Shown here: in pieces, positions 1-10,545 of the stretch
How the letters are laid out: every line of letters starts with the position of its first letter
How positions within the stretch are numbered: the first letter of the stretch is position 1
From: Punica granatum
Taxonomy: Eukaryota; Streptophyta; Magnoliopsida; Myrtales; Lythraceae
Direction of reading: 5' to 3'
Length of the DNA stretch: 64,000 nt
Assembly: GCF_007655135.1 (NCBI RefSeq)
Contig: NC_045133.1
Location: 21,735,845 to 21,799,844, forward strand
The notes under the pieces: generated by a model
Seen by the model: only the letters and a program-made list of their open reading frames with translations
Databases searched by the model: none
Told to the model about the DNA's origin: nothing
Position numbers and translations under genes: made by a program

Positions 1-1328
1 CGTTGTTTATGAAGAAACGAATAATATCAAATTGTGTCAAACCTCACGAGCTATCACACTTGATCGCTCGAAGGAGTTTAATGAAGAACAAAAGAGAAAA
101 TCTCACTAAAATACTAGAATAGTCTAACTTCCGATCAGCTACTTAGCATCCTTTATATAAGCTTAAGAGAAACTGAAAAGTAATAAACTTGGCAACCAGA
201 ATAACTTTAATTTACTAAAGCAAGAAATAACAAAGAAAATTAAATAAAAGCATTATAATTTTCTCAAAACATAAGGCTGGTCCTTACGCATTCAGATGCT
301 TCCACATCTTAAAACAACGGCAATGTCTCATTCTTTTTGCACTCGTTTGAATGAATGATAAAAATTTAAGAACTTTTTCATTTTTTAATGTGAGTAAAAA
401 TGTCGATTGAACTGGTAAGTGGTAACCCCTTAAACGATTGAACTGGTAAGTGGTAGCCCCTTAAAGTAAGTAAAGTAAATACGCAGACGTGCATACTGGA
501 AGAAAGGCTGGAAATTGACTCGTCATACTGGAAGTCGGGCTGGATAAGTATCGAAAATTTTGGTATGCACTCAATCCCTACGATCAACTCTCGTTGAGAT
601 GTGGTATGACATGGAAATGACTGATCTGACCTACGATTTTCTCAGGGATTTCTGCGGGCAATTTCAAAAATAAGATGATAAGGTGCTTCGGGTCATGAAT
701 GCAAGCTGAAGATGTAGTCTGATGTGGAGGGAATGAACTCTATTTGATCAGAATATGCAAATTTTCGATGCTCATAATGTTCTTATTAGAACTTATTGTC
801 AAATTATTATTATTTTGCATTTTCTGTCATTTAATAATAAATTTTCACTTATACTTTGAAGCGAAGACCAGACAAATCCAACAAGCTATGGAGAGCTTGA
901 TGATGAGTTTTTTGGGTCAAAAGGAGTATAATTCAATTGAGCCTCCAAAGGATTTTATTCAACTGACTTGTCATGAAATAGTCGATAGCCCACCCAAAAT
1001 TGAAATAGACGCATAAGGAAAGTCGAAAGGTGCTGAAAATGGAATAAGAAGAATGCCAGATATTCTATGTGGCCTTTATTTAATTTCCTTTATTATTTCT
1101 GGCTCAAGTAAATTAAAGTTATTCTAGTTGCCAAGTCTATTACTTTCTAGTTTCTCCTAGGCTTATATAAATGAAGCTAAGTAGCTGATCATAAGTTAGA
1201 CTATTATGGTATTTTGGTGAGGTTTTCTCATTTGTTTTTCATTGAACTCCTTCGAGCGATCAAGTGTGATAGCTTGTGAGGCTTGACACAATTTGATATT
1301 ATTGGTTCTTGCTTCTTCATAAACAACG
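1..1328. mobile_element. Inverted-repeat (TIR) element, left end cut by window
   Basis: The first ~255 bases are closely matched, with small indels, by the reverse complement of about 1060-1328. The outermost shared words are ATCAAATTGTGTCAA and GATCGCTCGAAGGAGTT on the left and their complements on the right. The interior (255-1060) is AT-rich and has only short ORFs, with no transposase that I recognise. A 31-bp unit is tandemly repeated inside it (404-465). Just past the right arm, a ~40-base segment ending in ATAAACAACGAG is repeated at 1350-1391. This suggests the left arm also extends beyond base 1. The element is non-autonomous and its superfamily cannot be assigned without its true ends and target-site duplication. 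Confidence 0.6.
404..465. repeat. 31-bp tandem repeat, two copies
   Basis: Units 404-434 and 435-465 differ at one base (GGTAACCCC versus GGTAGCCCC). They lie inside the terminal inverted-repeat element. Confidence 0.9.
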
Positions 1329-1597
1329 AGTTAATAATTCTTCTTTTATATTATTGGTTCTTATTTCTTTATAAACAACGAGTCAATAATCATCTTTATC
1401 TTAATCTGTATTTGGCAATCTGGGAATCAATCCAAGTTGTTCGTCGGATTTCACAATCTTCCGTGAGGTCCGCATCGGTCGAGGCTTGTGAAAAGTCCGA
1501 GGTGAACTTTTATTTTATTATAAGTATCTATTTTTCCAGTACACGCAGCGCAACGTGTTTTGAAAATACCTCATATTTTTTCGGCTTAACGAAGAAC

Positions 1598-3956
1598 CTA
1601 AAGGAAGGAGAGTAGCCTAAGACGAGGTTGGTTGATGCTTGAAAATGTATAAGCAATATCTTCCCTCTCATGGGAAGCAACTCCTCCCCCTCTCCTTGTC
1701 GCTGCCACACCACCATTAACCACCTCTTTCCGGTCTCCTAACAGCCGCCCGTCGTCTAAGCCACGATCAAACTCCACCAGCACCACGACCCTCATCCTCC
1801 CGCTACTCAGCTGCTCCCTCGCTGCCCACCTTTGCACCTTCCCGGAGGTTGTCTTGGGCACGCTCCCGCTCTCCACCAGGGCCACGAGCCCGACCTCCAC
1901 TCCCTCTGCATGCTGAACCGCCTTCCTGACCCCCTCGCACAGCCGCTTCAATGCCTCCTTATCTCCACCACCACTCCTCTGCTGCAGCTCCGACACTACT
2001 GCCACTGTGCTCCTCGACTTCTGGAATGCGACAATGCAGCCACCTCGCAGAAAGCGATGGAAGGATTTGTGGACCGCCGTCTCAATATAGTGCGGGTGAA
2101 TCATGACCACTTCGTCATCTTTCTTGCCCGTAATAAGCCTTATGGTGTCAGCACACCGACCAGTTACGAATAGATACCTGTACCTGCTGGGATGGAACTA
2201 GGATTAGAGCTCATCACTAAATAATCGAGATAGATTTTGCACTAGCTGACATCGACTGAACCAAGTTTTGGTTGGGCTAGTACCAAGATGGACACAGTAC
2301 ATTGTTCGGTCCGTTATGAGATCCGAGGCGCTCATGTGGCTTGGAGAGGGAGCTTATGATATGTGAGAGTGGACAAGTACATTGAACTTTATAAACTTGC
2401 AAGAAAAAGCAATGACTTCTACGACGGATTACCTGTCATGGGGTATGATGACTCCCCGATCGCCAGTACGAACAAAGCACCCACTGACCCGATCTCTCAG
2501 TCGGCTCTGGAACACTTCCCTCGTCAGAGAAGGGTGGCCTAGATACCCGGATGCATTACTAGGGGACGACACCCATATCTCCCCTTCGACTCCATCATTG
2601 ACTGGTGACGAGGTCTCCTCATCAACCACTAAGATGTGCATGTCCACATCATTGTCATCGTCATGATAGCCGAGACCGAGTCTCGCACTTGGTAAGAGCC
2701 TGTTGTAGGTCGGGATGTCGGGAAAATTACCTGAACCAATTGTGTGTTCAGAGGGACTCAAATACCTGGACTTCAATTAGTATAATTTTGTTAGAACTGT
2801 TACCTGAATTGCCATTGGCTAATGATGAAGGTTTCCATGCAGTTGACACAAAGGTGCAGTTCTCAGCCAACCCGTAGGAAGGAGAAACCGCCCCTGGGTC
2901 TAGCCCGAGGGGCTCGAAAACCCGAACAAACTCCTCAACCGTGTCCCTATAAATCGGCTCATTGATGAGGATCAGGTTCCTCATGCTCCAAAGCTTAATG
3001 GGCAGGTGCCCTTTATCAACTCCACCCCTCTTCACTACAAGGGGCAGGGCAAAAGACGGGACCGGGCTGCAAGTAGCTTTGAACTCCGAGATCATTTCGA
3101 GCCATATCCTCGGGCGTCGCAGGAACTCGACAGGGGAAGTCAGGATGGAAGTGGCCCCGGTGACGATTGTGAGCAAGAGGAACATTAGCCCGCAGTCATG
3201 GTACTGAGGAAGCCAAGAGACTATCACACTGCTCGGGTGGAGGTCGTAGGATCTCCTCGCTGCACGGACATTGTGGGCAGCTGCTCCGGCCGTGATCAGG
3301 ACAGGTTTCGGGATACCGGTTGCCCCTGAACTGTATTGAATCAGATAGATTTCTTCGGGTTTGCAACCGTCATATCGCAATGAATCAGGACTAGGACTAG
3401 AAGAGGAGCGTTTGTCTTCTTTGACAGGTTTAAGGTCTTCTGCGGAAACCCATCTCAGGTTCTGCAGCAAGCTTGCGAGCTTGGTGTTGTTTTTAATGGA
3501 GACCGAGTCCCTGAAGCTTGTGATGTAATGGTTAGGTGCAATTGCTGCTTTGGGTTTGGTCTGTGAGAGGACTCTCACAAGGTGATGGAAGTCGTCCTGT
3601 CGGGCCGAGAACGGGTCTGAGGGCATGATTGGAACCGCCAACAGCCCAGCTCTTTGGCAGGCGAAGATGATCTTGATGAGCTCGAGCCCAGGAGGGGACA
3701 GAACGACCACCCTGTCCCCTCTCTGCAGTGGGATGAGCAGCTGGGAAGAGATGCAGCCCACTGACTCATTGAGTTCGGCATACGTCAGGGTACGGGCTGG
3801 TCCTAGGCCCGTGCAAACGGGGCCGTCCTCGACCCAGATGAAAGCAGGCTTGGATGCAAACGCCGGGAGCCTGGCCCAGACTGGGAGGTAGAGGTCGACC
3901 ACAGGCTGTTCGGGAAACGAAGGGTCGTAGTTTTCATGATCTGTACCGTGTGCCAT
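1598..3956 (-). CDS. Fatty-acyl-AMP ligase-like (AMP-dependent synthetase) enzyme
   Basis: Exons 3956..2804, 2730..2433 and 2177..1598, with GT-AG introns and consistent phases, give 676 codons. This is an ANL-superfamily adenylating enzyme, which activates a carboxylic acid (probably fatty) as an acyl-adenylate. Visible motifs: P-loop SSGATGIPKP with Lys ~217, WLPQYHDCGL typical of FAALs, SYGLAEN ~360, TGDRG at the hinge, and the C-terminal PKTTSGKVQR with the catalytic lysine. The P-loop has Ala where Thr/Ser is usual, and Pro where the usual PKG has Gly. Start choice: an ATG at 3998 sits directly against TATAAAG (4005-3999), so transcription probably begins below it and the ATG at 3956 is preferred. 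From memory, plant relatives are often fused to further domains. Here the protein stops soon after the adenylation domain, close to a transposable element, so it may be shortened. Substrate unknown. Confidence 0.82.
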
Positions 3957-3998
3957 TCTTAATGTCACCTGCAATGGATAAACTCCCTCCAGGCGCAT

Positions 3999-4005
3999 CT
4001 TTATA
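3999..4005 (-). promoter_or_regulatory. TATA box of the FAAL-like gene
   Basis: TATAAAG on the minus strand lies 43 bases upstream of the ATG at 3956 and touches an upstream in-frame ATG. The usual TATA-to-start spacing would put the cap site near 3970, giving a very short leader. Confidence 0.45.
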
Positions 4006-7000
4006 GCAGCATGACGGCACTCAAAAAAGCGCGGTAAGGGTTAACGCTATTAATTAACAGTTTTTACTCCTATAAAATGCAGAGGAAAACCCGAATATCA
4101 TCCCGAGCGAAAATTGCCAAAAATGGTGAAGAGAATCGAAGGGTACTAAAAGAGAATATCCCACTCTGGTCGGATGAGAAGCGCTATAATAATCGGAATT
4201 TTGTCGTGTTACTGGTGTCCGCATTCGTCATTTCGTACTCGCCCCATCGGTTTTTTCCTCTTTAAAATGACATGGAAGAGGAATGACTTGTTCCTCCCAG
4301 CAAATCATGTGCCGCCTGAGGCTCACAAATCCCATAAGGATCAGACAAGGTTTATAACATTGGAATAGAATAATCCCATGCTTGTGTCCTCTAATGAAGG
4401 GAGAAGGTGATTATTACGATGGTAGACTTGGCCCTTATCATCACAAGCAGGATTAAAGCTGGAATATTCACTCCCATGGCAATCCATAGCTGTTCCATGG
4501 AGTATTTGATGCTTGGTCTTAGCCAATGCCCGTGACACAAACCCAAGAGATAATCTAGCCACGACATGAACGAAAAAGGACTGCGATTCTATTCGGGGAG
4601 ATACAAACATCAAGATCAGAACCTAGCAAAAAGTTTGAGGATCTTGAACTATATGTGAATGAGAGAAAGCTGCAAGTACAAAGGGCAATTTGCAGTCTCC
4701 GATGTCTGTGTGTAAACACGATCGTGTTTCCACAACTAAAAAACGTTCACCACATGATCAACATAACAAGAAGATGAGCTAACAAGCCTATCGAACGATT
4801 GTGCAGGGCTTCAGAAGGAATATGAAAGATGCTTACGTGATAACATAAACAGTCCAATCTCCAAGTGTCCCGCTTTTGAGTGCAATCAAGGGCTTTGCTT
4901 GGACCCCTCTTACCCATTCCAAATCAAAACACAAACCGAACCAACATGGTACAGACTTCTCCTTGGTATTTGCTTCCAAGAACAGGGGCCTAAGATTACA
5001 CATTAGAATCTATTATTCTAGGAAAGATAACAGCATTCCCTATACGAACTGCGAATGCCACAAATCAGAACATCAACGAATTCTAGAACAGGCCAATGAA
5101 AAGGGGAAAATAAAAACAATGTATCATGACGATAAAATGGCAAAACTGGGGCTTAGACACGGTGAATTTCTGTTATGATATGAACCATACAAAGCTCTGA
5201 CATGTACCAACTTAATAGGAGATACAATGGATCGGTCTCAGCCTAATTTTTCCTTTTTTACTTCATCAATATCCGAACAGGCAGATTAAGCTAAACGTAT
5301 GTTACATGAGAATTTGGGCCAACTAATGAGATTCGAGGTAAAAAATATACTAAGCTGCCGGAATTTATCAAACTAAGAATATTCGCTTGCTTTGGAATGG
5401 TCTAAAATAACTAGCATGCCTACAGAATCCAACAAAGTGTATTGTTATCCGAGGCCAGTTCACTAATGAAGTTCGAGGACTGCAACTAGCACCTAAGACA
5501 AAGCATTTGATGGGCTTTCACGGGCTCCTCTTTCCCTTCAAAAATATGATAGATCCCAAGCAGCTACATCTGTACTATAAACATTCCAATTTGTCGACTG
5601 AAACTTAGAATCCAAGAAGCCGATTCAATACAAAAAAGGGGATAAAAGACATGATGCCCAACTATATCATTCAATCCTATCAAAGTGATAGCCATTGCTA
5701 AGATGAGCTTGTTGACCAACCGAGCAGAACTAACATGGAAGTGCAAAATCAGATATGAGGACCATCACTCCAATGGCTCTTTATTCATTATCCGAAATAT
5801 CTACAAAAGTTGATCGACCAACATAAAATTTTCAGTAACACTAAATAAGTTTCCACCATCCCCGATATAATCATCAACCCCTTCTCCATTTCATGTGTGC
5901 CAATTATTGCAGGTAACAATCCACATAGACATGAAGCCATGAAATCACTAATCTTCCTCTTCCCCTTTTTCATGATAATTCTAAGTGAACCCATACATTT
6001 GCTGCCTAGAAACTCTCCAGCTTCAAAAAATAATTTTAGGACCAAATCATAGCACCTGCGAGATATGGACTCACTTCCAAATTTAATATCTGAAAGACTG
6101 AAACCGTGGTGGTTCTTCAAGGCGAGGAAAATAAAATTGAACATTTTGGAAGCAATTTATGAACAAACCTAATAACACAGGGGAATCTCTAACAGAGGCT
6201 TTGTACTAATGTGTTCTGGAGATGATATCTAGATGGATGCAATGATAAAGGAGGGAGCATGTTACAGGTCTACACAATGATAAAAGACTGCAGACAATTT
6301 TCTAGCCACAAAGTTTAACCGCACTCCACAACCCCCTACCGCACAGTCCAATACTATGGCATACTGATAAGGAGTACTAAGTTCAACTTGAAAGAGACTA
6401 CATGAGCTTGTCGCAGAGAATTGGTTGTTTTACATTCATATCCAAATCCTAATCCTTGATAATGTTCCAAACAACTAACTGGGATATTACTAATCCATGG
6501 GACATTAAATCCCATTCCATCCTCTTGCTAAATCCTATCCTCTCCTATGTTACCAAACACAGCCTTCGGTAATTCATGTAATCTCTTTCAAATCCATGGT
6601 TCTAATTGGTCATTCAAAGAATATCATTAAAACAATTCCAATTCTTTGCACAAGCTTATCTTAGATGGATGAACAATCAAAATTTCATGTTACATGCTTT
6701 GTAATTACGAAATTAGCCCATTTTATCTATTTCCAAGATGCATTAAGGCGCAAAGAAATCGACTCTCAGATTATAACGGCATAAAACCTAATAGCGAGTG
6801 TAGCTTAAGGGAACAACAGCATAGCACCTAAATGGCAAGAACTTGCATATACACCTGCTCTTAACCAGATCAATAATAAATAACCCAGCTAAAATGATCT
6901 GGTAAGGTAAGGTCAGAGCACGTCGTCACAACGTTGAGTGCATGTGCAACCATCAACCAAGGGAACTACAATAAAAGCATCAAAATCCAACACATTCGCT

Positions 7001-7314
7001 AACCATGAGCCAACACTACTCTCATTCCTTGCAAAAATAAATTCTACCACACTACACAAAGCTCGACCCTTCATGCAGCATTGATACAATAGCGATGCAA
7101 ATCTCGTTCCTCATCCTTCCAGATACCACATGAATATTGCATACGCATCAAGCAATGATTTTAGACAACGTAGTCCCCTCTCAATTTCAGGGAACCCAAA
7201 ATTTAAAAACTTGCACCAGCAATGAGATTTAAAGTTAAATTACCACACTGGGAACAGATTCATATTCATGACAGAGAATCCTTAACACGAATATTACAGG
7301 GTTTCGATAACGTA
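4006..7314. other. Intergenic region, no supported gene
   Basis: This stretch lies between the FAAL-like promoter and the 3' end of the glycosylase gene. Open frames here (for example 5788-6144 minus, 118 codons) show no domain, splice pattern or codon bias that I trust. Part of 6.2-7.3 kb could be 3' UTR of the glycosylase. Confidence 0.5.
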
Positions 7315-8430
7315 CTAGGAACTGAAATGAAACTCATTGTACCCAAGATTAAGAATGCTATTAATCGGGTCCACGAGAGGCTGCTGGTCCTCTACTGGCG
7401 GAGGTGGAGGCTGCTGGTGCTGATGCTGGTGATGCAAACTAGCACCAGAGGAGGCCACACTGGAGGCGGCACCCGAAGGTGCTCCCTTTGCCTCCACGAA
7501 CCGCCACATGTACCAAGAGGCCACCGACCTGTAGGGCCTCCACTTATCACAGAGCTGCTCCATCTGAGAGGGCCTCGGTAGCTCCTCCAGCCCATAGAGC
7601 ATCTGCACTCCTTTCCTCACCCCGAGATCGTTTATCGGGAGGACATCAGGCCGATGAAGAGAGAAAATCATGAACATGTGTACAGACCAGGAGCCAATCC
7701 CGTTGACCATGGTCAACATCGTAAACAGAGACTTGTCGTCCATGTTCACTATCGAGGAATCCGACAGAATCCCATTCCGGTACTTCCTTGCGAGGTCATG
7801 GAGGTAGCTGGCCTTCCGGCCGGATATGCCGATCTGGCGGAGCTGGTGAGGGTTCAGAGCAAGGACGGCCTCAGGGACCACACCATGCTCGCCACCGCAG
7901 AGGGAGACGAACCGGGTGTAAATCGATGTCCCAGCCTTGTATGCAAGCTGCTGATAGAGGATGCTCTTGGTCAGGGCGAGAAAAGGGGTGTGGAAGGTAT
8001 CGAAAGTCGGCGGCGGGTGGAGGTCGATGAGGGGGGAGAGCAAGGGGTCGGCGGCGCGGAGGTGGCTGAGGGCGCTCTCCACCTCGCCCTCGCAGGAAAG
8101 GGAGCGGGCGGTCACTCGGGGGATGATACGGGCTAGGGCTTCGGACGATGATCGGCGTGCAGCGGCGCGGTTCTTGCTGGCGGAAGAGGGCTTCTGCGCC
8201 GACGTCGATGGATTCAAGGTAGAGGGTTTGGGATCGTCCGGGGAGAGCTTCTGGATTTTGCGGGGGCGGAGGGGGATCTTGGACGCGGGAGCTGAGTTGG
8301 ATGAGGAGGTCAGGGGAGCAGGAGTAATCGGCGGCGGTGCCTCGGTGAGGGCGGCGGCGGCTGCGTCGACGGCATCGGAGGTGCTGAGTTCAGGCTGGGG
8401 TTTAGCTTGGGGATTGGCCTGCTCGCTCAT
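7315..8430 (-). CDS. DNA-3-methyladenine glycosylase-like protein (HhH-GPD, AlkA type)
   Basis: Intronless, 371 residues. Base-excision-repair glycosylase that should release alkylated purines from DNA in the nucleus or an organelle. Residues 1-100 are a low-complexity Ala/Pro/Ser tail with basic stretches (RPRK, KNRAAARR) that could be a targeting region. The helix-rich fold starts near 115, with the conserved ILYQQLAYKAG at 157-167. The helix-hairpin-helix is at ~240-264 (MVNGIGSWSV), followed by INDLGVRKG with the expected catalytic Asp at 268. The C-terminus has a His/Gln/Pro-rich tract (~330-350). No intron is needed and length fits plant homologues. It resembles what I recall of At1g75230 and At1g19480. 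A (CT)n run lies upstream at ~8600, in the presumed leader. Confidence 0.9.
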   Translation of the reverse strand: MSEQANPQAKPQPELSTSDAVDAAAAALTEAPPPITPAPLTSSSNSAPASKIPLRPRKIQKLSPDDPKPSTLNPSTSAQKPSSASKNRAAARRSSSEALARIIPRVTARSLSCEGEVESALSHLRAADPLLSPLIDLHPPPTFDTFHTPFLALTKSILYQQLAYKAGTSIYTRFVSLCGGEHGVVPEAVLALNPHQLRQIGISGRKASYLHDLARKYRNGILSDSSIVNMDDKSLFTMLTMVNGIGSWSVHMFMIFSLHRPDVLPINDLGVRKGVQMLYGLEELPRPSQMEQLCDKWRPYRSVASWYMWRFVEAKGAPSGAASSVASSGASLHHQHQHQQPPPPPVEDQQPLVDPINSILNLGYNEFHFSS

Positions 8431-8699
8431 ATGTTCGGCAGCAGATCGGTAATTTCAAGCGGTAATGCAGCAGGCGGAACTGGCGGGCGGTGGAGGTTGG
8501 TGGTCGCGGCCGTAGTGGCGGCGGATTTCGCCGGAGGGGCGCGCAGGCTGACGTGGCCGGCGAGTACAGTAAGAGCGTGTGATTTTGACTGTCTGCTGCC
8601 TACACTCTCTCTCTCTCTCGCCTCACTCATCAGTCGATTATCTTCTTCAATGAAAGAGTGGTTTGCCCGTGGAGTGGTGTTTACGCGCACCCTGTAGCG

Positions 8700-10200
8700 C
8701 GTGGTTTGTTTCTTCCCACCTTCTCTTTATGGGCCTACGAGCCGAGGCCCAAATGGTTAATAAGGCCCACTTTACCAATGGGCCTGTTTTTCCTCCTACT
8801 TTTTTTTTTTTAAGTTATCACAGCTTATTGGCTAAAAACTAATCACGTTTCAACATTAATTGATGCAGTGACTGCAAGATAGCTGAGAGGATGTCCATTC
8901 CTATTATCTTGGAAATATTAATAATAATAATGCTAATACTAGTATCACGGTGTCATCTTTGGATATTTAACATTAAAATTTAACACATTAATGAATTCGT
9001 GAAAATACACGTTGAATAATAATTTTACATTGACGTGCATGACTCGCGGGTCGACAACTAGTGGCAATTAAATGTTACTGCTTTTGCCCTAGTTCCATGA
9101 TTGCAAATTTGCATGAAATTGTTGAAAGTAATGCCTTGTTGTGTCAGCTTTTTAGTGCAATCTATGAAAGTATATCGCTGCAGTAAAATTTAACATCCCG
9201 TTTTCACATTAATTTCTTAATACACACGATAGAAAATTGCGTAATTTTCTTTTCTTTTTTTAAATAATTCCAAAAATGCTCTTATTTCTAAAGCAAAGAT
9301 ACAAATCAAATTACAAGTCCATCCGGTGGCAAGAATCCCTTCAAAAAGAGACCTAAAGTCCTTCGCATAAACCTTCCCAAAAACTAAAATTATATAGTAG
9401 TTTTTTTTTTGGCTGAAAAAGGAGCCCCGAAACGCATTTCAACATGCGGGATGATCAAATCTAAACTTGGTATCTTGAATAAATCCAAGACAAAATTCAA
9501 GAAGCACAAGGTACAAAAATCTCATGTAACCTCTCATTCCAAACTTTTCAAAACAAAGTAGATAGAGGCGATTCTTGCAAGCTCGTTGATTATAATATGA
9601 ATAGCTTCACCATTCAATTCGGCAACCCAATGCCATTCTTTATTCCAACGAGCTCTAGGTGGATTCTATGATTCAATCGGTTATTTGACGATTGGATAAC
9701 CTATAAATTATATGTGATTCATTAATGATTACAATTCAACGGTTCAAAAAATGATTGCACCATAAACCATTCCATAGCTTTATTAACTTCAAGAAGGCCA
9801 AAAACTTTCTGCTAAATATATTTCACGAAAAATTGCAGAGTTTTCTTGTGGTGAAGCATACAAGTTCTTTTTTCTTGTAGTATCTCGTGATCGATCAAAA
9901 CCAAACCGACATCCGAGCATAAGACAGAAAAATGGTTTATTAACTTCAAGAATACGGAAAACTCTGCTGAATATATTTCACAAAAAAAAAAATTTGTGTA
10001 ATTTTCTTGTGGTTAAGCATACAAATTCTCTGTTTTTTTTTTTTGAAAGTGTCTCGTGATCACAACCAAGCTTACGTTCGAGTAGAAATTAGTCCCGACT
10101 CTCGACCAATAGAAAGCGCTTAATGGCCAAGCACGTAATAAAACTTCCCGCCTTTCTGCTCTCTCCTCCTTCCACTTCTCTAACGTCGCTGAAGCTCTTC
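8700..10200. other. Intergenic region upstream of the sugar-carrier gene
   Basis: AT-rich DNA between two divergently transcribed genes. It holds a retroposed fragment at 9401-9665. A ~40-base segment with TGTAATTTTCTTGTGGT is repeated imperfectly at 9830-9870 and 9990-10030. No gene is seen. Confidence 0.5.
9401..9665 (-). mobile_element. Retroposed fragment with poly(A) tail
   Basis: On the minus strand a frame reads ARWNKEWHWVAELNGEAIH then a stop. It is followed by a GC-rich tail segment and eleven As (the T run at 9401-9410). The arrangement (coding remnant, short 3' UTR, poly(A)) fits a LINE-type or other retroposed copy that is 5'-truncated. The peptide family is not certain. Confidence 0.4.
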
Positions 10201-10206
10201 CCCTGC

Positions 10207-10250
10207 TCTCTCTCTCTCTCTCTCCCCCTCTCCCTCTCTATCTCTCTCTC
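10207..10250. repeat. (CT)n tract in leader of the sugar-carrier gene
   Basis: Nearly pure CT/CCT run about 300 bases upstream of the ATG at 10546, probably within the 5' UTR or core promoter, as is common in plants. A shorter CTCTCTCTCTCTC follows at ~10363-10377. Confidence 0.7.
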
Positions 10251-10545
10251 GACAACAATGGGGGGAGAGAGAGAGACTGAAATTCGAAAATGGCTTCCCC
10301 ATAGAAATCGGTTCCCATATTATCATCGTCGTCGTCCAGCTGGTGCCTTCAACCGTTACTCCTCTCTCTCTCTCTCGTGGCATTCGCATCCCAACCAATT
10401 TCGTTCTCTCTGTTTCTTTCTCCTCGTATCATCATCTTCATTGTCTTTGTATCTCTCCGGGGCGTTTTCCGCCGAGCACGCGTTGTTGGGTGAATCTCGG
10501 GAACGGCCGGACTGAGCCTGATCGGAGGAAGGCGAGGAAGAAGAG

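Noticed and set aside
3957..3998. Upstream ATG adding 14 residues to the FAAL-like protein
   Set aside because: It is directly against the TATA box, so probably upstream of the transcription start.
5788..6144. 118-codon minus-strand ORF
   Set aside because: No recognisable domain, no splice context, and composition like the surrounding spacer.
10123..10515. 130-codon Ser/Leu-rich ORF before the sugar carrier
   Set aside because: Translation of CT microsatellites in the leader. No conservation expected.
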